From: Hyposmocoma kahamanoa
Lineage: Eukaryota; Arthropoda; Insecta; Lepidoptera; Cosmopterigidae
Length of the DNA: 64,000 nucleotides
Assembly (NCBI RefSeq): GCF_003589595.1
Contig: NW_020654810.1
Location: forward strand, 14,592,569 to 14,656,568
Direction: 5' to 3'
In this document: positions 50,801 through 62,655 of the stretch, piece by piece
Layout: every line of letters begins with the position of its first letter
Position numbering within the stretch: the stretch's first letter is position 1
Made by a program: the position numbers and the translations under genes
Notes under the pieces: model-generated
Told to the model about the DNA's origin: nothing
Database searches by the model: none
Seen by the model: the letters and a program-made list of their open reading frames with translations, nothing else

Positions 50801-53800
50801 TTTACATTTTTTTTCACTTTCTATATTAGTGTTTCTTCTTCTTTATTTATTAGTGGCTTGTTCTGTATCTTTCATAAATCCGCCAATGTCACGTAGGTAG
50901 TCTCTACATGGGAGGAGTGGATTTGTTTTCAAATATAATTTTGACCATTACTGCTGTCTGTGAGACTCGAAGCGGTTGTATCTAAAACAAAGCACACAGT
51001 TGCAACATCACAGGACAACACAAAGCTTAGCCTAATAAAACAGGGTTGTTAGTAAACTTTTTAGGTACATTAATGACTTAATGCAAGCAGTGTAGTTTTA
51101 GACAGGGGTTATATAAGAAATTAAAAATAAATAAACAATTAGTTAAAATAAAGAAAAGAAAAATACAAAAAAGGTAAACATTTTACAGTTTTAAATTAGT
51201 TTATTGCCAAAAATTTTTTTTTAATTTTAAAATGTCTTGGACAACTCGAGGATGCACTTTATGTTGGTTGGACAAGGGAAATCTTGTAGTGTTTCTTTAC
51301 GGACAAAAATAATGTACCGTTATGTTATTATAATAAAGCTGATAGTGAGATAATGGTACTACAGTATACAAAATAGGATAAAAGATCTTTCCACTAGAAT
51401 CAGTTTTGTTAGTGTGGGTTTAAATAAAAATTATGATTTGATAATATTTTATTTGTACATTCATGCACACATAAATAAAATCTTACATTAATTTAAAAAA
51501 AACCTTTTTACTTAGCCACTATTGTTAAAATCTTTTTTTGTATTGGTATCCATCACCTTTGTTTCCATTTTGGGTCTTCGATTTTATCTCAGAGTAAGTT
51601 ATCCATGAGGTGCATTTATCGTGTTAAAATTTGTACTGCCTAATCGCCCTAACCGAAAATGCACAATACTTTCGCTAACGAAAGTATACGTAGTAGCGGG
51701 TACTACTAATAGTACCCGCTCCATAAACCGTTTGCCACGTTGGGATTAGTATTCGAAAATTAAACAAATTTAGCAGCATCCAAGTTAGATTACAAAGCGG
51801 ATGCATCCATTATCCATTATGTGGTTTAAAATTATATTTAATTTTTTTTTATTACAATCTTACACTAACAAGGCTTTATTTAATTTCGTATTTAGCCAGA
51901 ACTTTAAAACTACAAATTCATACTTTAACTCCTAATGATTATAGGCCCATTCTAGTACGTTCTAATGATGGGTTGGATGGTGGGATGGGAGCTGTAATGA
52001 CTTGGAAAAGGTGTCCATATAACAGAAATGCTGCAGGCGAATATTCAAATATATGTTTATTTTATAGTTAAGCAAATACTTACCTACACATTTGAAATCG
52101 TCACATTTATTAAACTCTACTACTCATTTAATGGCAAGGGAGATACTCAGTTAGAATGAATCGATTAGTAAATAAGAAATTAGGGGTTGTTCTTTGTGAA
52201 TATACACTACTACAATTAGTATTTATTTATATTTCAGCTTTCGGTAAATGAGATGTATTCGCAATTGAGACGTTGTTTATTGTATGAACTGCTGAGGACC
52301 TACACAGTTATAATTCCGTCTAGATCACGCTAATTCTCATGAATAAGTATTTGCCATGGGTAAATTTTTAAAGTGAAGTGAAAAGCATTCTATGTGTTAA
52401 TAAATGTTTATGATGCAACTTTTCATTGAAACTGTTTATTAGCTCCGAACACTTAATAACACTAGTGGTCGATTACTTACTAAAACATCATTTTACATAT
52501 ATTGCGACAAATAATTTATTAATTATTTATGACAATAATACAATTTTAAATTAATTTCAATTTTACAGTTCTAAAGTTTATGCAAATAATTGTTAAGCGT
52601 TTAAGCTGTAATGTTCTAGTGACACTGTCGCATAGAATTGCGTTGTACTTTTTGCTTGATTATCTAAAATCGGTATTTTAAATTAACTTCTTGATTTACG
52701 ACTAAGAAAAAGAAAAAAAAAACATCTAGTAGTATTACTTGTTTTTATTCCAGTTATAAAGAAACAAAATACTTTGGTGTGTCAGTTCGCGTCCCCGCTG
52801 GATGTTGACACACACGTGAAACCAGAGGTAAAGTAACGATTTAACATATTTGCGCCTCTCTAGCGCTAAATTTGTGAAAAAGCAAGAGGCGAATATGGAA
52901 TGATATAAATCTGTCTGAATTTCTTGTTCGTATGGAATAAACTTATAAATTAAAAAAACGAGTAGAATGATTGTTAAATTTTGCGCCAAATTGTTATTTA
53001 CCTTCTAAATGGCATGAATTCATAATTCAGGAGTCGATTTTCAGGCAACAATATTGGAAGGGAAATATTGGAAAAGAAGAGCAGAGGCTGTCAAAGCAGA
53101 ATATAAAAAATGGCGCATGTTTCATATTATGAGGCTCCTCGGGAAGGGGGACACCTCTGTCCAGGATACGGTAAATTTTCATGTATATTTTACAATTTTG
53201 ATATATTTCGGTCGAGAGCCAAAGACAATGTCTTTGGTTTTTGGTAAACTGCCGATTTGTCCGTATTATTAAATTAACTAGACGTGATGCCCTCGAACTG
53301 TATGCTATTTTGTAAACAAATGTCTAAATGTTGCCAAGTACCTGAAATAGCACAGGTCAACCATTATAGAGGTCAAGGACCGAAACGTCTATAACATAAC
53401 AAAACTTTCGATCTGTTATTATTTCGTTATTCTATTTTTAGTTCACCATTATATCACTTTAATTATGAGATGTTACCTGTTTACTGTATTTACTACACAG
53501 AGTGACACAAAATTTATAATAAAACTAACGAATCTTTAACTTTTCTTTCTGAATCTTAATTTCTACTTTCCGTGCTAAGACTCAATTTATATTGCGAAGG
53601 AACGGAATGGAAGCGAATTGTTAGAAACTTATACTGATGGAGTGTCTTGATTGTTTTTCTGTAGGAAATTTGCCTCCTAAATGAGTAGATAATTATAAAA
53701 AAATGACTATTACTAAATTGTGTTTTTATTTGATGTATGTAGATTGATGCCGCTTAAAATGGACCAATTTACGAAAAGATGTTTCAGATTTTGGACATGG

Positions 53801-56800
53801 ACACAGTGGAGTCGCAATGCAGCGACCTCGCGGGAAACATGTTGACCGACGAGGACTACCTCAACTTTATGAGTGACACTTTGTTCTCCACTATCACCAA
53901 TCACCAACCTTTCGCTTTCCCAGACTGCAGGGAAATAGGTACCATTTTAACCCATCTAGTTTTTCACACACATAAACAAAAAAAAATTACAGAAATTAGA
54001 TAATTATGTGAAAAAGAGAAAAATATAAAAAGATCTAGTAAACGTGTGTGACGGACGCGGTCGCAGGGAAATGTTGAAATCAGTTTGCACTGAATTCAAC
54101 GCAAGGTACCTCTTGAACATTTATTAAATGACAATTAGTAACTGTAATGTACACTCATCAGCACATCAAGCTGTACAAATTTGTTTGAGCATCGCCTCTA
54201 GTGCAATGAAACAAAATCCGTCAAGATGTAGCTTGATGTGCTGTCTGTATAATTGAATATTTTTGCTTCCGTACTTGCGTCTAGTTTTTTATTTGCTTTT
54301 CGAAAGAATCTAGCAGAAGTAACAAACATAATTATTAATTATTATATAAAACGCATGTATTACGGTATTTGTTTCTTATGTTAAACTACTTTTAATATAA
54401 CAGATTTCTATTCTAAAGAAGGGATTCTAAAGAAGGGACGCGAGTCAGGAGTTAGTCTCGAAATTCTTAATTTTTTTCACAATAATACTTTTATGTTTTA
54501 TTCCTGAACACATCTGATTAATTCTATAAATTTCAGCTAAAGGGGCTGGTTTGGCTGATTTTATTCAACCAAGCTTAGGTCCGTTGCAACCTAACCTTGA
54601 CGATTTTATGGACACATTGGAACCCTTACAAGGTGAGAATCGGAATCTTGATATCTGGTCGACATTCTTCGTTCACTGGTCGACGTGTTTTTAAAATTGC
54701 ATTGATATTAGCGTCTTTATCCTTTAGCCTAGCGCGTTGTGTAACTCGATTGTAAAAAAGGCAAAAGATAGTTTTCGAAATGGTACTCTGTCATTGTACC
54801 TGTACAGGGTTATTTGTAAAATACTAATAACTATATCTATATTTATAGCAGAACTATATTGTTAACACAAAAACAACAACTTTTGTTCCATGAGTTTTAA
54901 TAATTCATAAGATTTTACTTTCGCTAGCGTAAATACTAGTGCAATGTAAAACGCAGGAGCGAGGGACATCTGGGAGGATCTTGCACGTTTGAACTAACTA
55001 TCTTGCTACCAAATAGAGATCTAAAAAGTGTCGAACAAAAATGTAAATGTATATTTTTGGTAAATTTATTGTTTTGTAAAAAAAGTCATGGAACTAAATT
55101 TGTTTGTATATGATTGATATTTCGTCTTATTTTTAGAGCTCCTATCGACACCACGATTGCCTCCCGTGCCCGAAGAGAGCACTCTGCCCGCTGATGACCC
55201 GCTGTACCGGAGTGGCATGTCCGTGGACTCTTACTCTACTCAGGGCTACATGACCGGCAACCAGAATACTGTCACGATGCCAACTAGCCAGATGTCCATC
55301 CATGGTATGGCTCAAGGTGCATGTGATTTTATTTGCTATGTTTATTAAGTGCACTGTAAAAATCATGAATCACAAGTGAGTAACTAACTTTGAGGACTGT
55401 GTTTATTTTCTCCCTTTAAGACATTTGTCTTGAAATTTAACAAAAGTTTTTTTATTTATTTAATCAGGTTCAATCAATTTAATGAACACGATTTGATATG
55501 TAAATTAAGCAATTGTTGTTAGGCGCAGTGGATGACACGCAAATGCTACCGATGTCCGAGCATGGCATAAAGAATGAAATGAGGATATATGACAACGGTC
55601 GGTTATTTGCTCAAACTGACTTGCCCGAAAATATGATAAACCAAGAACTGTTGTATACGGCGACGTCTTACGAACAGCAGACGCAAGATACCGTACAAAG
55701 TTCAGCGTATAACGCTAAGATGTCCCGTGTACAGTACGTCACATCACCAAAAATGACTACGCAACAAGAAACGGGATATACGAAGTACAATACAGGTTTG
55801 TTCATTAATTATTAAATTTTATTCATGTTACATATTCTTTGTTGTTACCGAAAAAGCAAAAAATTTGGAATTCAATCATCAGAATGGTCTACTCAAACTG
55901 TGTTACAATAGATTAATATGTTTGATAACAGTAAGAGTTAATCAGACAATATTTGATAGCTTATCTACGCATAGTTCGTTTGCTTTCGGGCTATATTTTT
56001 TTATTAAGGTAATTTTTATATCTACCATGTTAGGTCTAATAACACGAGAGACATCGTTGTATTTATCCAGCAAGAGACGCTCTTCTCACTCATTTGCGTC
56101 TTGAAATGTGCGATCGAGAAGAATATTTATAGGTACATACTCCCTCTGATAGTCGAATCATATTCATTAGCGATTGAAACACATCCCGTTTTATTAAATA
56201 AAATATTAAAAATGATACGAAGTGCACAGGGTTAATGCAACTAAACAATACAACTAACAACAACAATACAATTAACTGCCTCCGTGGCCGAACGGTTACC
56301 ATGCCGGACTGCCACGTAGAGGTCCCAGGTTCGTTTGCCGGGCCGGGAGAAATATTTGTATGGCTTACATTATTTGTCTCGCGGGTTTGGGTGTAATTTG
56401 TGGTTGTCTGTGTGTGTGTCTATAACACCCGCGACACAGGGTTTCGCTAGTGCGGGGCTATGACTGTGTGCGTTATTATTATTAATAATACAGGACCAGA
56501 AAGGAAACGGATGCTCTTTTTTCGAATAAAGTCTTATAGGTGTAACGTCCTAAGGCCCCTTATAAATTAAAATATACATATTATGTGAAGGTTTTTTTAT
56601 ATAATACCAAGTTACGGGACGAACAAGTCATGGGCCTGGTGGTAAGCGACATGCCTGTCCATAACAGTTGCAGTGTCACTCAGAGTTTTTAAACGCAAAG
56701 ATCTGAGAGGCACTGCCACTGCGCCCGTCACCCTGAGATATAAGTTGACAAGTCCCATGTGCCTGTAATTTCACCAGCATCCCTACCCTAGAAAACCGGA

Positions 56801-59800
56801 AGCAATAATGCTCACATTACTGCTTGGCGGCAGAAATAGGTAAGATGGCAATACTTCCCTGGACGAACTTTTTCACAATGAGCTCTATTGCTACTATTTA
56901 GGTATTCAGGCCTGAACAATATTATTCCTATGATCATTGTAATGAAAATATTGCATTCCAATTTAGCGCTATGTATTGTAATGACCAATCTAAAAAAATA
57001 TGATTTTCGTACAAAACTGAGGGCGTTTTTGCTTGGGTCTGAATATTTGGTATATATGATTGACGGTGGTTTGTAAGTGTTACAAAACACTATCTTTATC
57101 AGGCATACCACCGTCGCAAACGGCGCCAGAGACGGTCTCGCTGCTGCAGGCTCCTGTGCACAATGCGAAGTACGCTTCCGCCATCGTCATCCATGGCCGC
57201 AACGTGTACAATCGCGATAAGCCCAAGTCAAGAGTAGCGCACTACTCGAATCAACTGCCTAATACACATTATCAGGTGGGCTTATTTATTTTTAACTTCC
57301 TCGTCATCGATATATGTTATAGTTAACTGCCTCTGTGGCCGAACGGTGACCATGCTGGTCTACCACATGGAAGTCCCGGGTTCGATTGCCGGGCCGGGAG
57401 AAATATTTGTGTGGCCTGCATTTATTTCTCACGTGAGTTTGGGTGTAATTTGTAGCTGTCGATGTGTACGTCCATGGCACCTGTGAACAGGGTTTCCCTA
57501 GTGCGGGGCTATGAGTGTTATTATTATAGTTATAATCAAGTATGTAAGAATAGGGGTTTGACTAGGGTTATCAATTTATGCCACTAAATTTAATTTGTTT
57601 TATTTCGTAGTATGAAATCGCACAAAAAAGTTTCCATTCCCAAACACATCCATAGAACTAAAGATCAAAGTTTGCATGGGGAGTAACAAAAGTGTGTGAT
57701 TAAATTAAAAAATTGTTTTTAAAGAATAAATACAAAGAAACGTTCTATTTCAGGGCGCGTTCCCATTATGTCCTGACGACAAATAGTCGTGCAGTTTAAA
57801 GTGTCTTGCCTTGTATATTTAAATGAAGTTGTTCACACTTAGAACAACAAGACTAATTGTCGTTCACGACTTTTTTGACGTTACGACGACAGAATATCGT
57901 GACAAACGACAGTCGTCAGAACGATATATAAAACGGCGCAATAAAAATATGACGATACATAATCGCAGCTTTAAACGATTCTGTCCTGCAAACGACACGG
58001 CGGTTGCAGTGAACCGACAAATGATCGTCACTATCTAGTGGGAACAGCAGACACGACAGTCGTTCAAAGATAAAATAAACGTCCACGACACAGTCACGAC
58101 AGATAGTCGTGATATGGGAAACAGGCTAGACGCGACAGTCGTCCAATGATAAATAAAACGTTACGACATAATGGGACCGTGCCCTCATCCGTTTAAAACA
58201 CATTGTGCGTTGACTCGTTTTTATTCTGTGTGCTACAGGGTTATGCGCAGCAAATGCAAAGCGGGTCGTCACAAGTTCCGGCAGGGTACGAACACAATGC
58301 GCGACCTGTATCTTCGCAGATACAGTACTTAGCGCCGGCACCGGCCGAGTACAAGCCCAAATCAACGACTATAAATGCGCGCTCTTTCAAGATACCCTCA
58401 TCACTTGCACCCGTACCATCACAACAAGTAAGAGTTTAGAGCTTCGTGTGAAAGAGTTCTTCCAGGGAATTACTGCCACCTGCCACTGCTATTTCTGCCG
58501 TCAAACAGTAATGTGTTCCGGTTTTGAAGGGTAAGGGTGCTGGTGAAATTACAGGCACATAGGACTTGTCAACTTATGTCTCCGGGTGTCGCAGTGGCAG
58601 TGCCCCTTAGATTTTTGTGATTAAAGTTCTTAGTGGCTCTGCAATTGTTAGGGTCAGGCGTGTCGCTTACCACCAGACATTTACTATAAAAAAAAAATTA
58701 AAAAGTACGTGCGATGGGCTATAAATGCGTTAGACATATAGACAGAAGTCTCAAATTTTCTATTACGGTTAATTATTCTGTATTCTCTTATAAACCTATA
58801 ATTTCATTGTAATATTTTGTACGTGAGCACGAAGGTAAAATAAGTTGACACGGGCTAGCTCATATGGTATCACGCCACAAGCCTATATTATGTCTGATGT
58901 TGTGCCATGACGCAAACGACTACTAACTAACTGCCTCGTTGGCCGAACGGTTGACATGCCACGTAGAGGTCCCAGGTTCGATTCCCGGGCCGGGAGAAAT
59001 ATTTGTATGGCCTACATTTATTTCTCTCGTGAGTTTGACTGTAATTTGTGGTTGTCGATGTGTGTGTCCATGGAGAGTTTCCCTTGTGTGGGGCTATGTT
59101 GAGTGTCTATGTTATTATTATTATTATTATCTTTAGTCTTCTCAGCTTGTTAGCTGGTTTGGACCGCATTTACAGACCTAAGTCAAGTAAATGCAGTATG
59201 GCGTGTTTCGACGAGTATTATTATTATTAAACAACTAGTAATGACGTCAAGTAACACAAATTTTTCTATGATTTATTTATAGAGCATTGATTATAGATCC
59301 ATCAGCTTAAGAAGGTCAGAAATAATTAAGAAACTCAAAACGTAATATACTTAAAAAATAATTCGGGTAAATAACTGTAACTACAAAAACCCGCTATTTT
59401 TTGTCACCATTACACTTGCTGCGTTTTCAAGGCACGATTTTTGGCTTAAAATCTAAAATTGTTTTTTGCGTTTTATTTTACATTTCTATGAAATTAAATA
59501 TTCTTCAATAAAGTTACGCAATGATGTGTCACATCGGATAATCTGTGCTAATATTAGTTTTCAATCATACGTTTATTTATAGGTATTTTAGATTTTCTTT
59601 CACAATCGTAGCATATCTGTCTTTGCTTACATACAGATATAAATACCGAGTCAGAATTAGTACTTAGTGTCAATAATAAAGATTACACACGGGGATTTGT
59701 TTATCATAGATATTATAGCGGCAGGTGTGTCCATGGAGGCTGCGCGTGGTCGTGACGGGCGCAAATTCGGAGGCAAAGTTTGCCAACGCCCACGGTGACC

Positions 59801-62221
59801 GCGCATGATATATTTGATTACACACATTTTTATCAGATAGGTTTAGACTTTCCAAGACCTTATTTATACATATAGACATACCTATGACTTTAATATTACG
59901 ATTTTTGTCAATGTATTGTAGTGAAAAATTAATTATCTAATTAAGCTACCGCATATCGACCGTGAACTGGCAATCGGTACTCGGTAATTGGTACTATCTT
60001 AATTTTGACAACATTACAGGATGAAGAAAAAAATTGTTTGTGTCATTTATGTAGTATCTGGTTTATTAAACAAAAACACGTGGTTTTTTTAAATATTTTT
60101 ATTACACACGTATGTATGTACACACGCCAGCACATCAAGCTACACATTGACGTATCTTGTTCCGTTGCACTGGAGGCGATTTTCGAACAAAACTGTGTAG
60201 TCTGATGTGCCGTTATCCGTACATTGTATTAGGGGTTAAAGTATGAAATTGCCGTTTCATTGCAATAGGTTCTTTGAATTTTCATAGAATCTTCATGGTT
60301 TGAGGTTTTCGAATGAAACTTTTTTCAAATGGTTTCTGTGATTTTTTTTTTTTTAAATTTGAATATCGACTTTCAATTGTTTTTGTTATTCAATTTAGAC
60401 AAGAAAGATGGATACTGCGAAAATTCGAGTGATTTTTGAATACGAGCTCCGACGCGGAACTAACGCGGCAGAAACAGCCCGCAATATCAATGCTGCGTTT
60501 GGAGAGGGGTCTACTAATGAACGCACCGTGCGATTTTGGTTTAAACGCTTTCGTGATGGAAATTTCGACTTAAAGAACGAGCCACGAGGAAGACCGCCCA
60601 CACAGGTGAATAACGATGAATTAAGAGAGATAGTGGAAGCCGATCCTAGTCAAACTACCCAGGAATTAGCGGCATGGTTTAACGTTACCTTACCCACAAT
60701 ATTGACTCACTTGCGTCAAATCAATAAAATAAAAAAATACGAAAAATGGGTGGCTCATGATTTGACTGATCTGCAGAAAGAAACGCGTGTTGAAACTTGT
60801 GTTGCCTTGTTGAACCGGTACAGAAATGAAGGAATATTGGATCGAATTGTAACATGTGATGAAAAGTGGATTCTTTATGATAACCGGAAAAGAAAAATGC
60901 AATGGCTGACCCCAGGTCAAATGCCACAACAGTGTCCTAAAGCAAAACTTACCAATAAAAAGGTAATGGTAACTGTTTGGTGGTCTCAGCATGGTGTTAT
61001 TCACTATAGTTTTCTCCGATCTGGTCAAGCAATAACGGCAGATGTCTATTGTGCCGAACTCCGAACCATGTTGACAAAACTAGCAGTAAAACAGCCCCGA
61101 CTCATGTATCGATCTTCACCATTATTGCTCCACGACAACGCGAGACCTCACACAGCACGAGAAACCATTTTGACCCTTCAGGAACTGCAGTTAGAAACCA
61201 TTCGTCATCCTCCGTATTCACCAGACCTTGCTCCAACGGACTACCATTTTTTTCGTGATTTGGACAATTATCTACGTGACAAGAAGTTTTCTTCCCAGGA
61301 GGCAGTACAAAATGCTTTCACACAGTTTGTGCAGTCTAGATCGTCGGAGTTCTATCGCAAAGGCATTAATAACCTTCCCATTAGATGGCAGCAATGTATA
61401 GATAATAATGGCAACTATTTTGATTAAATAAATTTGTTAAAAATTTAAAAAATAAACAATTTAGATTTTCAGTACAAATCGGCAATTTCATACTTTAACC
61501 CCTATTACATTGGCTGCGATGTTCAAACTCGATTTTCTTGAAATACACATACTGAAAACATCAAATACATATTTTATCAAAAATGTTTCATTTGTTAATA
61601 TCTATCGTGATGTTACTACGTGTGTAACATGTTTAGGTGCAGGTGACGAATGTGAGCGGAGGTGTGTCGACGGTTCGTGGAAGCGGTAAGGAGCAGTTCC
61701 GGTCAATCAGTCTGCCGCTGGGCGCACAGCTCAACCCTGATTGGTCGGTGAGCGCACCAGCGCCCTCGCAGCCGGCGCCCTCTACACAGGCCGCACCTGC
61801 GCCTACGCAGCACGATGTAGCCCAGAGGCTTACTGCCAGGGTATAACAACTTCACAATTTAAATTCTAAAATGTCCCTACCGTCAGCCCCTAGAAATTAA
61901 TATCAAGCTCAGAGCTGGTTTCCCGAGGCCATCTCAGATATTAAGATTATGTAAGTAACATGATTACTAAACAAACTTTAGTGATACTATGAAGTTTAGG
62001 AATTTCGAACGTTCAAATCGTCATAAAGATTCAATTGTAATAGGCCCGTGACACAGCCCCAGGCGCAATGCGCGTGCGCTCCCGTTCATCGTCGGGCAGC
62101 ACACTGGGCGAGCCTGCGAGTGCCTCGCCGCGCCGCCCGCCACCGCTCAATACCGTCGCCTCCGAGCCCACACTACCGCAGGCCAGTGTCATGCTAGCAC
62201 AGCTTCTGTCCTCGCAACATT
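47877..62221 (+). CDS. Mondo: Mondo (MondoA/ChREBP family), 5' part; 3' end beyond window
   Basis: Glucose-6-phosphate-responsive transcription factor that works with Mlx. Coding exons: 47,877-48,169; 49,581-49,687; 52,754-52,827; 53,045-53,170; 53,788-53,938; 54,537-54,632; 55,137-55,316 (or 55,304); 55,523-55,795; 57,103-57,275; 58,239-58,427; 61,637-61,840; 62,044-62,221, ending phase 1. All junctions are GT-AG and in phase, about 680 residues. Conserved N-terminal modules are visible: IHSGHFMVSHF (MCR1); SLTKLFKCMTLAYR (nuclear export signal); LTSPKWNRFKGIKL, DKIRLNNVIWRCWHMQ (14-3-3 region); VCQFASPLDVDTH in a 74-base exon; LEGKYWKRRAEAV, YKKWRMF; and MSDTLFSTIT with FAFPDCREI (glucose-sensing MCR6 area). 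LQPNLDDFMDTLEPLQ follows. The later exons are low-complexity P/S/Q-rich activation region. The bHLH-zipper and C-terminal dimerisation domain are not in the window. The start ATG gives the expected N-terminus. Confidence 0.95.
50827..50946 (+). repeat. Dispersed repeat (copy of 29.66 kb)
   Basis: Same sequence as 29,655-29,782, here in Mondo intron 2: TTCTTCTTTATTTATTAGTG ... GGAGGAGTGGATTTG. Confidence 0.8.
51696..51721. repeat. Short hairpin
   Basis: AGCGGGTACT, a 6-base loop, then AGTACCCGCT, in Mondo intron 2. Function unknown. Confidence 0.7.
54159..54243. mobile_element. 85-bp foldback MITE
   Basis: CAGCACATCAAGCT at the left and AGCTTGATGTGCTG at the right, with CATCGCCTCTAGTGCAATGA inside. 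An inverted copy lies at 60,128-60,211. Located in the Mondo intron after the MCR6 exon. Confidence 0.7.
56274..56490 (+). mobile_element. tRNA-derived SINE, family 1
   Basis: ACTGCCTCCGTGGCCGAACG (A-box region TGGCCGAACGG), AGGTCCCAGGTTCG (B box), a GGGAGAAATATTTGTATGGC body, and a CGTTATTATTATTAATAATA tail. In a Mondo intron, sense orientation. Confidence 0.85.
56592..56842 (+). mobile_element. SINE-like dispersed repeat, family C
   Basis: TATATAATACCAAGTTACGG, CCATAACAGTTGCAGTGTCA, TCTGAGAGGCACTGCCACTG and GAAGCAATAATGCTCACATT. Further copies lie at 58,448 (reverse), 62,495 (forward, truncated) and 63,888 (reverse, cut by window). Confidence 0.8.
57324..57530 (+). mobile_element. tRNA-derived SINE, family 1
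   Basis: AACTGCCTCTGTGGCCGAAC, then AGTCCCGGGTTCGATTGCCG (B box) and GGGAGAAATATTTGTGTGGC, ending GTGTTATTATTATAG. It lies about 50 bases after a Mondo exon donor. Confidence 0.85.
57753..58184. mobile_element. MITE, 432 bp, TIR GGGCGCGTTC type
   Basis: Left GGGCGCGTTCCCATTATGTC and right inverse of GGGCACGGTCCCATTATGTC; TCA flanks both sides (57,750-57,752 and 58,185-58,187). The interior has repeated ACGACAGTCGT motifs. The first ten bases equal those of the 12.6 kb element. It ends 54 bases before a Mondo exon. Confidence 0.8.
58448..58700 (-). mobile_element. SINE-like dispersed repeat, family C
   Basis: Reverse copy: AGGGTAAGGGTGCTGGTGAA, CGCAGTGGCAGTGCCCCTTA and CTTACCACCAGACATTTACT then A-rich. 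Confidence 0.8.
58928..59130 (+). mobile_element. tRNA-derived SINE, family 1
   Basis: AACTGCCTCGTTGGCCGAAC, GTCCCAGGTTCGATTCCCGG (B box), then AGAAATATTTGTATGGCCTA and a tail of seven ATT units. About 10 bases between the A and B boxes are missing compared with the 56.3 kb copy. Confidence 0.85.
60128..60211. mobile_element. 84-bp foldback MITE (inverted copy of 54.16 kb)
   Basis: CAGCACATCAAGCTACAC ... GTGTAGTCTGATGTGC, interior TCCGTTGCACTGGAGGCGAT. It lies 17 bases before the mariner. Confidence 0.6.
60229..61505 (+). mobile_element. Mariner element, structurally complete
   Basis: 1,277 bases flanked by TA on both sides (60,227-60,228; 61,506-61,507). The 26-base terminal inverted repeats, TAGGGGTTAAAGTATGAAAT then TGCCG, are identical after the first base (60,229-60,254 and 61,480-61,505). 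It contains an uninterrupted transposase gene. It lies in a Mondo intron in sense orientation. Confidence 0.93.
60408..61427 (+). CDS. Mariner transposase, intact 339 aa
   Basis: Full-length frame. An N-terminal paired HTH region (RGTNAAETARNINAAFGEGS, ERTVRFWFKRFRDG; GRPP linker; second HTH around ELAAWFNVTLPTILTHLRQI) binds the inverted repeats. WVAHDL replaces the usual WVPHEL. Catalytic triad: Asp in TCDEKWI, Asp in LLHDNARPH, Asp in SPDLAPTDYHFF, with 34 residues between the second and third (DD34D, true mariner). The C-terminus RWQQCIDNNGNYFD and blocks such as KKVMVTVWWSQHGVIHYSFL resemble the cecropia-type mariners that include Hsmar1. It cuts and pastes at TA. The start ATG at 60,408 gives the normal family length. 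No disabling change is visible, so it could be active. Confidence 0.93.
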   Translation: MDTAKIRVIFEYELRRGTNAAETARNINAAFGEGSTNERTVRFWFKRFRDGNFDLKNEPRGRPPTQVNNDELREIVEADPSQTTQELAAWFNVTLPTILTHLRQINKIKKYEKWVAHDLTDLQKETRVETCVALLNRYRNEGILDRIVTCDEKWILYDNRKRKMQWLTPGQMPQQCPKAKLTNKKVMVTVWWSQHGVIHYSFLRSGQAITADVYCAELRTMLTKLAVKQPRLMYRSSPLLLHDNARPHTARETILTLQELQLETIRHPPYSPDLAPTDYHFFRDLDNYLRDKKFSSQEAVQNAFTQFVQSRSSEFYRKGINNLPIRWQQCIDNNGNYFD

Positions 62222-62494
62222 GTTAGTATCCTACTTTTTATCTCGCTGCAGATATACAAACTTCTTCATTTCTATCTTTGTCTAAATGAGCGTGAGATTA
62301 TTTAGATGAAAGATCTTTCTTATCGACTATAATGATATAGTTACTATGAAAATTGTTACCAACCAGCTTGCCAAGCGATATAACTGGTACTTTGTTTGAC
62401 AAATATACATTTCAAGATTTTATTGTGCCAATTAACTCACATGGATACTCTCAAGATTAACTGAACTTCGTTTTTACATGTACCAATATATAAA

Positions 62495-62655
62495 TACTAA
62501 GTGACGAGACGAACATTTCGTGCGCCTGATGGCAAACACCACGTCTGTCCATAACAGTTGCAGTACCACTCAGAGCCTTAAATCGCCAAGGTCTGAGAGG
62601 CACTGCCACTTCGCCCGACACCCTGAGACGTAAGTTGACTGGTCGCATCGTTGCC
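62495..62655 (+). mobile_element. SINE-like dispersed repeat, family C, truncated
   Basis: ATACTAAGTGACGAGACGAA, CCATAACAGTTGCAGTACCA and TCTGAGAGGCACTGCCACTT. The right part found at 56.8 kb is missing. Confidence 0.75.

Noticed and set aside
56274..56345. tRNA-like head with A and B boxes, and the similar ones at 57.3, 58.9, 13.9, 21.6 and 31.5 kb
   Set aside because: Each runs into a shared non-tRNA body or lacks paired acceptor stems, so SINE rather than functional tRNA gene.
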